A model generated the notes under the pieces. It did no database searches, was not told where the DNA came from, and saw only the letters and a list, made by a program, of their open reading frames with translations. This document shows positions 39,799 to 47,434 of a stretch of DNA of 64,000 nucleotides, one piece after another; the first letter of the stretch is position 1; each line of letters starts with the position of its first letter. The stretch is taken from NCBI RefSeq assembly GCF_003854895.1, contig NZ_CP033966.1:2976001-3040000 (forward strand), read 5' to 3'. Both the position numbers and the translations under genes were made by a program. Origin of the DNA: Pigmentiphaga sp. H8 (GTDB lineage Bacteria > Pseudomonadota > Gammaproteobacteria > Burkholderiales > Burkholderiaceae_B).

Positions 39799-40806
39799 AT
39801 GACGGAAATGCTGCAACAGCCCTATACCGGCCCCAGTGCCTGGACCCGCGCCCAGATGGAGGCCGACCAGAGCTGGATCTACACCCTGTCGCCGGCCGAG
39901 GTCGCCGAGATCCGCGCCGCGGTCGCCACCGCCCTGGCCACGGGCAAGCCGCTGGAATCCATTTCCCGCGCCGATTTCCCGCTTGCCGGCCTGGCGGGCC
40001 GGCTGGCGACGCTGGGAGAAGAACTGGAGAACGGCCGCGGCTTCGAGATGTGGCGCGGGCTGCCGGTCGAGGATTGGAGCCTGGAGGAACGCAGCATCGC
40101 CTACTGGGGACTGGGGCAGTACCTGGGCGATGCGGTCGTGCAGAACGCGCGCGGCGAGCTGTTCGGCCACGTACGCGACACCACCGCCGGCGCCGACCCG
40201 CAGACCAACGCCAACACCCGCTTCTATCACACCAACCGCGCGGCGCCCTTCCACGTGGACGGCGCCGACATCGTCGGCCTGATGTGCGTGCGCACCGCCA
40301 AGGCCGGCGGCGCCAGCCTGGTGGTCAGTTCCACCAGCATCTACAACGCGCTGCTGCGCGACCACCCCGACATGATCCCGCTGCTGTACGAGCCTCTGTG
40401 GTTCGACCACCGGGGCGAGCACAACGCGGTCACCGGCAAGCCCTATTGGGTCACGTCCATCTGCGGCTGGACCCACGGCAAGCTGTCGATGATGTACCTG
40501 CGCAATTTCATCGAGTCGGCGCAGCGCTACGAAGGCGCGCCCCCGCTGACCGAGCGCCACCGCAAGCTGCTGGACCTGATCGACCACTACGCGGAGTCGC
40601 CCGAGCTGTGCCTGTCCATGGCGTTCCTGCCCGGCGACATCCAGTGGCTGAACAATCACATGACGCTGCACTCGCGCACCGAGTTCCTGGACTGGGAAGA
40701 GGACGAGCGCAGGCGCTGGCTGATGCGCCTGTGGCTGAACCGGCGCGAGCGCAACCGCTATACCGACACCTACGGCTACTACGGCATCGCGCCCGACGCG
40801 AAATGA
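39799..40806 (+). CDS. TauD/TfdA-like Fe(II)/2-oxoglutarate-dependent dioxygenase
   Basis: A 335-residue enzyme of the TauD/clavaminate synthase-like fold. The Fe-binding HxD is His152-Asp154 in PFHVDGADI; the distal histidine is probably His287 in NNHMTLHSRTEF, with Arg310 in WLMRLW as candidate 2-oxoglutarate ligand. Such enzymes hydroxylate or break C-S, C-N or C-O bonds with O2. As the last gene behind an ABC importer and FAD dehydrogenase, it probably acts on the imported compound, giving a product for the dehydrogenase or the reverse. A GGAG site precedes the ATG. Confidence 0.88.
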   Translation: MTEMLQQPYTGPSAWTRAQMEADQSWIYTLSPAEVAEIRAAVATALATGKPLESISRADFPLAGLAGRLATLGEELENGRGFEMWRGLPVEDWSLEERSIAYWGLGQYLGDAVVQNARGELFGHVRDTTAGADPQTNANTRFYHTNRAAPFHVDGADIVGLMCVRTAKAGGASLVVSSTSIYNALLRDHPDMIPLLYEPLWFDHRGEHNAVTGKPYWVTSICGWTHGKLSMMYLRNFIESAQRYEGAPPLTERHRKLLDLIDHYAESPELCLSMAFLPGDIQWLNNHMTLHSRTEFLDWEEDERRRWLMRLWLNRRERNRYTDTYGYYGIAPDAK

Positions 40807-40812
40807 CGGCCG

Positions 40813-40834
40813 GCGGGAGGCTCAGGCCTCCCGC
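40813..40834. terminator. hairpin between convergent dioxygenase and channel genes
   Basis: GCGGGAGGC (40813-40821), TCAG, GCCTCCCGC (40826-40834): a 9-bp stem that contains the channel stop codon. It lacks a T run in either direction, so it is only a possible bidirectional 3' structure. Confidence 0.4.
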
Positions 40835-41712
40835 TCCTGCCCCGCCAGCCCGGCGCCGCAGTGCTTGCAGTAGTTCGCGTCGTGGTCCTGCCCGGGCGTC
40901 AGGCACACCTGGCAGGTGCGCGCCGCGGTCCGGCGCCGCGCGCTTTCGGCCAGCGTCATCTCCATGGTGACGATGCCCGTCGGCACGGCCAGGATGCCCC
41001 AGCCCAGCAGCATCATGACCGAGGCGATCAGCCGCCCCAGCGCGGTGTGCGGCGTGATGTCGCCGAAGCCCACCGTCGCGATGGTCGAGATCGCCCAGTA
41101 GACACCCACCGGAATGCTGGTGAAGCCGTACTGCGGGCCTTCGACCACGTACATGATCGTGCCCATGACCAGCACGATCAGCAGCACCACCGACAGGAAG
41201 ACCATGATCTTGCGGGACGAGGCGCGCAGCGCCCGGGCCATCATCAGGTATTCCTCGGTGAACAGGCGCAGCTTGAACACCCGGAAGATGCGCAGCAGAC
41301 GCAGCACGCGGATGCCGATCAGGAAGGCCAGGCTGGGCGTCAGCAGCGCCGCGTAGGTGGGCAGGAAGGCCAGCAGGTCCACCACGCCGTAGAAGCTCGT
41401 GGCATAGCGCAGCGGGCGCCGCACGCACAGCAGCCGCAGCACGTATTCGATCGTGAAGAGCACCGTGAAGGCCCACTCCAGCGGACCGAACAGGCCGCCC
41501 AGGCGCTGCGACAGGAAGGCCACGCTATCGGCCATCACGACCGCCAGGCTGGCCAGGATGAGCACGAACAGCAACTGGTCGAATCGCCGTCCGGCGGACG
41601 AACCGGTCTCGAACATCACCGCGTACAGCGACCGCCTCCATCCCCGCTCGGGCCTGCCGAAGGCCTCGGCGATGTCATGATCACGCTTCGTCGATGGAGT
41701 TTCCTGGACCAC
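40822..41712 (-). CDS. voltage-gated-type potassium channel with C-terminal zinc ribbon
   Basis: About 296 residues from the GTG at 41712, which has GGGAG in front; an ATG at 41751 is the alternative and would add 13 residues. Six membrane segments are seen; S4 holds regularly spaced arginines (RVLRLLRIFRVFKLRLF) and the pore is STIATVGFGDITP. The TVGFGD filter is a potassium-channel filter. The C-terminal tail is unusual: CQVC, eleven residues, CKHC make a four-cysteine zinc ribbon-like knot. The channel may sense voltage, and the ribbon could couple to protein or metal. It is in the inner membrane. Confidence 0.88.
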   Translation of the reverse strand: MVQETPSTKRDHDIAEAFGRPERGWRRSLYAVMFETGSSAGRRFDQLLFVLILASLAVVMADSVAFLSQRLGGLFGPLEWAFTVLFTIEYVLRLLCVRRPLRYATSFYGVVDLLAFLPTYAALLTPSLAFLIGIRVLRLLRIFRVFKLRLFTEEYLMMARALRASSRKIMVFLSVVLLIVLVMGTIMYVVEGPQYGFTSIPVGVYWAISTIATVGFGDITPHTALGRLIASVMMLLGWGILAVPTGIVTMEMTLAESARRRTAARTCQVCLTPGQDHDANYCKHCGAGLAGQEREA

Positions 41713-41818
41713 GCCCGCTCCCGCGCCAGCCACGGCCCGGCGGGCCCGCATCCTCTGGCATGCGGAATCATAGGGGAAGCGCCGGGCGCCCGCCAAGGCG
41801 CTCCGTCGGGCCGCAGGC

Positions 41819-42154
41819 TCAGGCGGCCATGCGCTCGCAGGCGTCGGCGCAGCTGCGGCAGTCGGCGGCGCACTGGTCCATGCCGTCCAGGCCGTCGCAG
41901 CTGTCGGCGCACTGGCGGCAGATCGAGGCGCAGTCGGCGCACACGTGGCGGTGCTGCGGAACGCTGGTCAGCATGAAGTGGGCCGCGGTGCGGCACATCT
42001 CGGCGCAGGCCATCATCAGGCGGAAATGGGGCGGTGCGACGTGCGCCCCGCCCCGCTCCAGGCAGTGGTTCATGGCGGATCCCAGGCAGGACTGGTAGCA
42101 ACGCAGGCAGGCATCCACGCACAGCTGCATTTCCTTCGGCACGGCATTCATCAT
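41819..42154 (-). CDS. Cys-rich four-helix copper-storage-like protein
   Basis: A 111-residue protein with 16 cysteines (12, 16, 19, 23, 31, 50, 54, 72, 75, 79, 82, 86, 95, 99, 102, 106), many in CxxxC or CxxC spacing, plus several Met and His. This is the layout of the four-helix Csp/DUF326 family, which stores Cu(I) in the core of the bundle. No signal peptide, so cytosolic. GGAGG lies three and six bases before two adjacent ATGs; 42151 has the better spacing. No copper regulator lies beside it. Confidence 0.82.
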   Translation of the reverse strand: MMNAVPKEMQLCVDACLRCYQSCLGSAMNHCLERGGAHVAPPHFRLMMACAEMCRTAAHFMLTSVPQHRHVCADCASICRQCADSCDGLDGMDQCAADCRSCADACERMAA

Positions 42155-42220
42155 TGACCTCCGGATAACGTCGAACGGATGGCCCCGCCAGGCAGCACGT
42201 TCCGTTCCCGGCCCCCAGGC

Positions 42221-43114
42221 TCAGTCCTGGCGCGACTCCAGCAGCTTGACCAGGCTGTGCAGCACGCGGTTGGCCGGCGTCGACACGCCCAGTTCGCCGC
42301 CCCGGCGGACGATGTAGCCGTTCAAATGGTCGATCTCGCTCGGCTTGCCGCGCGCCAGGTCCTGCGCCGTCGACGACAACTGGGTCGGCATGCTGCGGCT
42401 GATGCGCATTACCGCTTCCCAGGTGTCGCCGGGCACCGTCACGCCCGAGGCCGCCGCCACCGCCAAACACTCGTCCACCACGTTGCGCATGACATCCGGC
42501 ACGCCCTGGCACTCGATCAGCCGGCCATAGGGCAACTGCGCCGCGGCCGACAGCGCGTTGTAGGCGCAGTTCAGGATGAGCTTGGCCCAGAGTTCGCCGA
42601 TGGCGTTGCCGGACACCGTGGCCGGGATACCGGCCGCGCTCAGCACGCCCGCCGCTTCCTCGCTGCGGGGCGACGGCCCGAGCACGAGTTCGCCGCGCCC
42701 GTGATGGCGCACGTGGCCCGCGCCCGCCATCTCCACCGCCACGTACACCACGGCCGGCACCACCGGCTGCGGCAGCAGCGCCTGCAGGCGCTCGGCATTG
42801 TCGACCCCGTTCTGCAGGCTGAGCACGACGGCATCGGCATCCAGGTGCGGCGCGATCTGCCTGCCCGCGTCCTCGGTGTCGGTGGATTTCACGCAGAACA
42901 GCACGAGCTTGGCGCCGGCGACGTCCCCGGGATGCTCGCTGGCCCGCGCCGGCACATGGCCGTGGAAGGACTTCGTCTCGAGCAACAGCCCCTGCCGCCG
43001 GACCGCCTCCACGTGCGCGGGACGGCCCACCAGCACCACGTCGTGGCCGGCGCGGGCCAGTATCGCGCCGTAGTAGCTGCCGACCGCGCCGGCTCCCATC
43101 ACTGCAATCTTCAT
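42221..43114 (-). CDS. 2-dehydropantoate 2-reductase family protein (PanE/ApbA)
   Basis: A 297-residue NADPH oxidoreductase. The Rossmann loop is AVMGAGAVGSYYGA, followed by LVLFCVKSTDTEDAG, SLQNGVDNAERL and the lysine-containing NAIGELWAKLILNCAYNALSA. PanE reduces 2-dehydropantoate to pantoate in pantothenate synthesis, but several paralogues act on other 2-oxo acids, so I leave the symbol blank. The ATG at 43114 has AGGGGTGG upstream; a GTG two codons earlier is possible. Confidence 0.88.
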   Translation of the reverse strand: MKIAVMGAGAVGSYYGAILARAGHDVVLVGRPAHVEAVRRQGLLLETKSFHGHVPARASEHPGDVAGAKLVLFCVKSTDTEDAGRQIAPHLDADAVVLSLQNGVDNAERLQALLPQPVVPAVVYVAVEMAGAGHVRHHGRGELVLGPSPRSEEAAGVLSAAGIPATVSGNAIGELWAKLILNCAYNALSAAAQLPYGRLIECQGVPDVMRNVVDECLAVAAASGVTVPGDTWEAVMRISRSMPTQLSSTAQDLARGKPSEIDHLNGYIVRRGGELGVSTPANRVLHSLVKLLESRQD

Positions 43115-43480
43115 GTCCACCCCTGAAACTGGAATCCTTCATTCCGGCAGGCCGCGCCCGCAGCGGCAAGTGTATGCCGACGGCCACATCCTCCCTTCGC
43201 CGCCGTTGCCTCGCCCGGCGCGGGCTGATAGACTTCATTTTCGGCTTTTTGCCTTCACATCCATCCCCCCATCCAAGGAGACGCAAAATGATCAACACGC
43301 GCATCGTCGTCTCCGGACCGGCTCCCCGGCACCTCTAGGTTGCCCCGCCGCGGGCGGTTTTCCTGCCCGCACATACTCCCGGACGGTTTTTGCCCCACGC
43401 ACGCCACAAGCGCGCGATGGCCCGTCTGTTCTCTCCCGACTTTGGAGACCCCGCTCCACCGCGAGCCGGGGCTGTCGCAA
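43115..43480 (+). other. long leader region before an ABC exporter
   Basis: About 366 bp between panE-like and ABC exporter genes. It has a possible promoter (TTGCCT at 43206, TAGACT at 43229, spacer 17), a 16-codon ORF with strong AAGGAG (43288-43338), a stem GCGGGC/GCCCGC (43350-43370), and a CCCCG/CGGGG-armed stem at about 43451-43473 ahead of a poorly placed ribosome binding site. This suggests attenuation or translational control. Confidence 0.45.
43288..43338 (+). CDS. possible leader peptide (16 codons)
   Basis: MINTRIVVSGPAPRHL, then TAG. AAGGAG lies seven bases before the ATG, a much better start signal than that of the exporter gene 142 bp downstream. It may be a regulatory uORF or a gene remnant. 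No family can be named. Confidence 0.35.
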   Translation: MINTRIVVSGPAPRHL

Positions 43481-45385
43481 ATGGCATCGAAGAAACTCGA
43501 CTTCCGTGGACAGTCCTACAAGGACGTCCTTGGCTTTACTTTCCGCCACTGGGCCGAGCAGCCCTGGCGCATCCTGACCATCATCGTCGCCATCCTGCTC
43601 TCGACGCTGGCCAGCGTGGCGACTCCGTTGTACGCGGGCCGCCTGGTCGATGCCGTGGCGTCGGGCGCGGCCAGCGACCCGGCCGCGTGGCAAGCCGCCA
43701 TCGCCGCCTTCTGGATACTGGCCGCGCTGGGCGTGGGCGCCACGGCGTTGCGCCAGGTCGTATTCCTGAGCCTGACTTTCCTTACGCTCAAGATGATGAG
43801 CAAGATCGCCGCCAACGCCTTTCATCGCGTGCAGCGCTTCTCGACCGACTGGCATGCCAACAGCTTCGCCGGCTCGACCGTGCGCAAGGTCACGCGGGGC
43901 ATGTGGGCGCTCGACCTGCTGAACGACACGCTGCTGGTGGCCCTGCTGCCGTCGCTGGTCATGCTGGCCGGCGCGACCATCCTGCTGGGCGCGACCTGGC
44001 CGCTCATGGGTGCCGTCATCGGCGTGGGATCCCTGCTGTATGTGATGCTGACCGTCATGCTGTCGCTGGGCTTCGTCGCGCCCGCCGCGCGCCTGGCCAA
44101 CGCCTGGGATACCCGCATGGGCGGCGCCCTGGCCGACGCCATCACCTGCAACGCGGTGGTCAAGGCCTTCGGCGCCGAGGACCGCGAGGAAACGCGCCTG
44201 GCGCGCGTGATCGGCAAGTGGCGCCTGCGTACCCGGCGCACCTGGGTGCGCGGCACGATCAACGGCGGCGTCCAGGGCACCATGCTCGTGCTGATGCAGG
44301 CCGCCATCCTGGGCACCGCGCTGCTGCTGTGGTCGCGCGGGCAGGCCAGCGTGGGCGACATCACCTTCGCGCTGACGACCTTCTTCATGCTCCAGGGCTA
44401 CCTGCGCGACGTGGGCATGGACATCCGCAACCTGCAACGCTCCATCAACGACATGGAGGAACTGGTCGCGCTGGAACGCCAGCCGCTGGGCATCGAGGAC
44501 CGTCCGGACGCTCCGGCCATCGCCATCGGCCCCGGCGAGATCCGCTTCGAGCACGTGGACTTCCGCTACGGCACCCACGACACGCCGCTCTACCGCGATT
44601 TCTCGATACGCATCGCGCCGGGCGAACGGGTCGGGCTGGTCGGCCACTCCGGTTCGGGCAAGACCACGTTCATCAAGCTGATCCAGCGCCTGTACGACGT
44701 CAGCGGCGGCCGCATCACCATCGACGGACAGGACATCTCCTGCGTCCGCCAGGCCTCGCTGCGCCAGCAGATCGCCATCGTCCAGCAGGAACCCATCCTG
44801 TTCCACCGCTCGCTGGCCGAGAACATCGCCTATGCCCGGCCGGACGCCACGCGGGCGCAGGTCGAGCGTGCGGCGCGCCTGGCCAGCGCCCATGACTTCA
44901 TCATGGCCCTGCCCCACGGCTACGAGACCCTGGTGGGCGAGCGCGGCGTCAAGCTGTCGGGAGGCGAGCGCCAGCGCGTGGCGCTGGCTCGCGCCTTCCT
45001 GGCCGATGCGCCCATCCTGATCCTGGACGAGGCGACCTCCAGCCTGGACAGCGAAAGCGAGGTCCTGATCCAGCAAGCCATGGAGCGCCTGATGGAAGGC
45101 CGCACCACGCTGGTGGTCGCGCACCGGCTGTCCACCGTGCGCGCGCTCGACCGGCTGCTGGTAATGGACAAGGGCCGCGTCATCGAGGAAGGCACGCACG
45201 AGGCGCTGATCCGGATCAGGAATGGCGTCTATCGGCGGTTGTTCGAGAAGCAGGCCCTGGAACTGACCAAGGGTCTGTTGCTGGATGGCAACGCGCTGCG
45301 CCGCGCCGACGACGAGGACTGGCTGGCCGAACCGGATGCGCTGGTGGAGAACCCCGCCGACGCGCCGATGCCGCCCGGCAGGTAG
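43481..45385 (+). CDS. ABC exporter (fused membrane and ATPase domains)
   Basis: A 634-residue half-transporter that works as a dimer. The N-terminal membrane domain (about residues 20-320, six helices) belongs to the ABC_membrane type 1 exporters; it lies before FEHVDFRYGTHDTPLYRDFSI. The nucleotide-binding domain has Walker A GHSGSGKTTF, signature KLSGGERQR, Walker B ILILDEATSSLDSES and the His of VAHRLSTV. Such proteins export lipids, peptides or drugs; the substrate is not known. The start has no good ribosome binding site and is preceded by a structured leader. Confidence 0.9.
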   Translation: MASKKLDFRGQSYKDVLGFTFRHWAEQPWRILTIIVAILLSTLASVATPLYAGRLVDAVASGAASDPAAWQAAIAAFWILAALGVGATALRQVVFLSLTFLTLKMMSKIAANAFHRVQRFSTDWHANSFAGSTVRKVTRGMWALDLLNDTLLVALLPSLVMLAGATILLGATWPLMGAVIGVGSLLYVMLTVMLSLGFVAPAARLANAWDTRMGGALADAITCNAVVKAFGAEDREETRLARVIGKWRLRTRRTWVRGTINGGVQGTMLVLMQAAILGTALLLWSRGQASVGDITFALTTFFMLQGYLRDVGMDIRNLQRSINDMEELVALERQPLGIEDRPDAPAIAIGPGEIRFEHVDFRYGTHDTPLYRDFSIRIAPGERVGLVGHSGSGKTTFIKLIQRLYDVSGGRITIDGQDISCVRQASLRQQIAIVQQEPILFHRSLAENIAYARPDATRAQVERAARLASAHDFIMALPHGYETLVGERGVKLSGGERQRVALARAFLADAPILILDEATSSLDSESEVLIQQAMERLMEGRTTLVVAHRLSTVRALDRLLVMDKGRVIEEGTHEALIRIRNGVYRRLFEKQALELTKGLLLDGNALRRADDEDWLAEPDALVENPADAPMPPGR

Positions 45386-45391
45386 CCGCCG

Positions 45392-45406
45392 GCGGGGCTG
45401 CCCCGC
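45392..45406. terminator. small hairpin between convergent ABC exporter and lysE-type genes
   Basis: GCGGGG-CTG-CCCCGC, 6-bp stem, directly beside both stops. It has no T run, so its effect as a terminator is uncertain. Confidence 0.3.
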
Positions 45407-46038
45407 TAGCGGCGCGCCTCGGTGGCCATGCGCACGGCCAGCCCCGCCAGCACCGTGCCCATCAGCCACCGCTGCGCGACCAGCCACAGCGGGCGGCGCG
45501 CCAGGAAGGCCGCGATCGAGCCGGCCATGATGGCCACCGTGGCGTTGACGCTCATGCTGATCGCGATCTGCGTCGCGCCCAGCATGAACGACTGCATCAG
45601 CACGCTGCCCTGCTCGGGCCGGATGAACTGCGGCAGCAGCGACAGGTACATCACCGCGATCTTGGGGTTCAGCAGGTTGGTCAGGAAGCCCATCGCGAAC
45701 AGCTTGCCCGGGCCGTCGCGTGGCAATTCGCGCACCTGGAACGGCGAACGCCCGCCCGGCCTGACCGCCTGCCATGCCAGATAGAGCAGATAGATCGCGC
45801 CGCCCGCGCGCAGCGCATCGTAGGCATAGGGCACCGCCATGACCAGCGCGGTGATGCCCAATGCCGCGCACAGCATGTAGAACACGAAGCCCAGCGCCAC
45901 GCCGCCCAGCGAGACGAGCCCGGCGCGCGGCCCCTGCGAGATCGAGCGCGAGACGAGGTAGATCATGTTGGGGCCTGGCGTCAGCGCCATTCCCAGCGCC
46001 ACCAGGCCAAAGGCGAGCAGGCTGGACGTATCGGGCAT
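45406..46038 (-). CDS. LysE/RhtB-family amino acid exporter
   Basis: A 210-residue protein with six hydrophobic segments. The N-terminal ALTPGPNMIYLVSRSISQGPRAGLVSLGGVALG is the family hallmark, and MGFLTNLLNPKIAVMYLSLLPQF follows in helix 4. RhtB-type proteins export homoserine, threonine, leucine or related amino acids. The ATG at 46038 has GGAG upstream; the longer ORF is not supported. Convergent with the ABC exporter and divergent from the LtrA gene. Confidence 0.9.
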   Translation of the reverse strand: MPDTSSLLAFGLVALGMALTPGPNMIYLVSRSISQGPRAGLVSLGGVALGFVFYMLCAALGITALVMAVPYAYDALRAGGAIYLLYLAWQAVRPGGRSPFQVRELPRDGPGKLFAMGFLTNLLNPKIAVMYLSLLPQFIRPEQGSVLMQSFMLGATQIAISMSVNATVAIMAGSIAAFLARRPLWLVAQRWLMGTVLAGLAVRMATEARR

Positions 46039-46193
46039 GATTTTCTCCGGGCGCGGATACCCATGGAACATGTCGACCAGCATACGCCCTGGGGGTCCAT
46101 CCTGCGACCCCGACAAGAACAGTAGGCGGCGCGGGAATTTCCGGCTATCTTAAGCCGCGTATTCGATCCCCGGCCGGCCAGGCCGCGTCCATC

Positions 46194-47396
46194 ATGCCAT
46201 CCGACACCCACCGCCATCCCCCGCTGCGGCACCGCGACGGGCATCACGCCCGCGTCACCTTCGAAGAACTGTTCTTCGACCTGATCTACGTCTTCGCCGT
46301 CACCCAGATCAGCCACCAGCTCCTGCATCACCTGACGCTTACCGGCGTGATCGAGTCGCTGATCCTCTGGCTGGCGGTGTGGCTGGGGTGGCAATACACC
46401 TGCTGGGTAACGAACTGGTTCGACCCGGAAACCCCGCGCATCCGGGGCCTGCTCTTCGCCACCATGCTGCTCGCGCTGTGCATGGCGGCCAGCCTGCCCG
46501 AGGCCTTCGGCGACCGGGCGCTGCTGTTCGCCGGGTCCTATGCCGCGATGCAGGTGGGCCGGACCGCCTACATCGTCTGCCAGTTGCCGGCCAGCCATCC
46601 GCTGGCGGCCAACTACCGCCGCATGCTGGGATGGCTGGCTATCGCGGCGGTCTTCTGGATCGCCGGGGCGATGGCCGAAGGGCATGAGCTGCGCGCGCTG
46701 CTGTGGCTGGTGGCGGTGCTGTGCGAATACGGCTCGCCCATGTTCGGCTTCGCCCTGCCCGGCATGGGCCGCTCCCATACCCGCGACTGGACCATCGAGG
46801 GCGGCCACCTGGCCGAACGCTGCCAGTTGTTCGTGATCGTGGCGCTGGGCGAGACGCTGCTCGCCACCGGCGTCATGCTGGCGGACACCCAGTCCTGGAA
46901 CACCGCCATCGTCTCCGGCGTGCTGGCCACCTTCCTCGGCACCCTGGCGATGTGGTGGCTGTATTTCGGCACGTCCAGCAAGGATGCCACCGAAGCCATC
47001 ACACGCTCGGCCGATCCCGGACGCATCGGCGCCTATTTCCACTATATCCACGCCATCCTGGTGGCCGGCATCATCGTCACCGCCGTCGGCAACGATCTCG
47101 TCATGGCCCACCCCCACGAGGCGCTCGGCACGGCGCAGGTCGTCGTGCTGGTGGCCGGCCCGGCCATCTACCTGCTGGGCAGCGCCATCTACAAGAAGGT
47201 CGTCTACGGCGCCGTCCCGGGTTCGCACCTGGCCGGCGCGGTGGCGCTGCTCGTGCTGGTGCCCATGGGCTATGCCGCCACGCTGCTCGTCATGGGCTGG
47301 CTGACGACCGCGGTCCTGACGGCCGTGGGCTTGTGGGAGACACGGCGGCTCAAGCAGCGGCGCGCCCGCCAGCCCGCGCCGCCGCTGGCTCATTGA
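46194..47396 (+). CDS. low temperature requirement A (LtrA) family membrane protein
   Basis: A 400-residue protein with about 10-11 hydrophobic segments and the LtrA signature at its start: VTFEELFFDLIYVFAVTQISHQLL. Further features are RDWTIEGGHLAERCQLFVIVALGETLLATG. LtrA was found as needed for low-temperature growth of Listeria, but its activity is unknown. It is 38 bp upstream of the DsbA-NhaA gene and probably co-transcribed. Confidence 0.85.
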   Translation: MPSDTHRHPPLRHRDGHHARVTFEELFFDLIYVFAVTQISHQLLHHLTLTGVIESLILWLAVWLGWQYTCWVTNWFDPETPRIRGLLFATMLLALCMAASLPEAFGDRALLFAGSYAAMQVGRTAYIVCQLPASHPLAANYRRMLGWLAIAAVFWIAGAMAEGHELRALLWLVAVLCEYGSPMFGFALPGMGRSHTRDWTIEGGHLAERCQLFVIVALGETLLATGVMLADTQSWNTAIVSGVLATFLGTLAMWWLYFGTSSKDATEAITRSADPGRIGAYFHYIHAILVAGIIVTAVGNDLVMAHPHEALGTAQVVVLVAGPAIYLLGSAIYKKVVYGAVPGSHLAGAVALLVLVPMGYAATLLVMGWLTTAVLTAVGLWETRRLKQRRARQPAPPLAH

Positions 47397-47434
47397 ACGG
47401 GCCGGGTGCCCCCGACAACACACAAGGGATTCAC

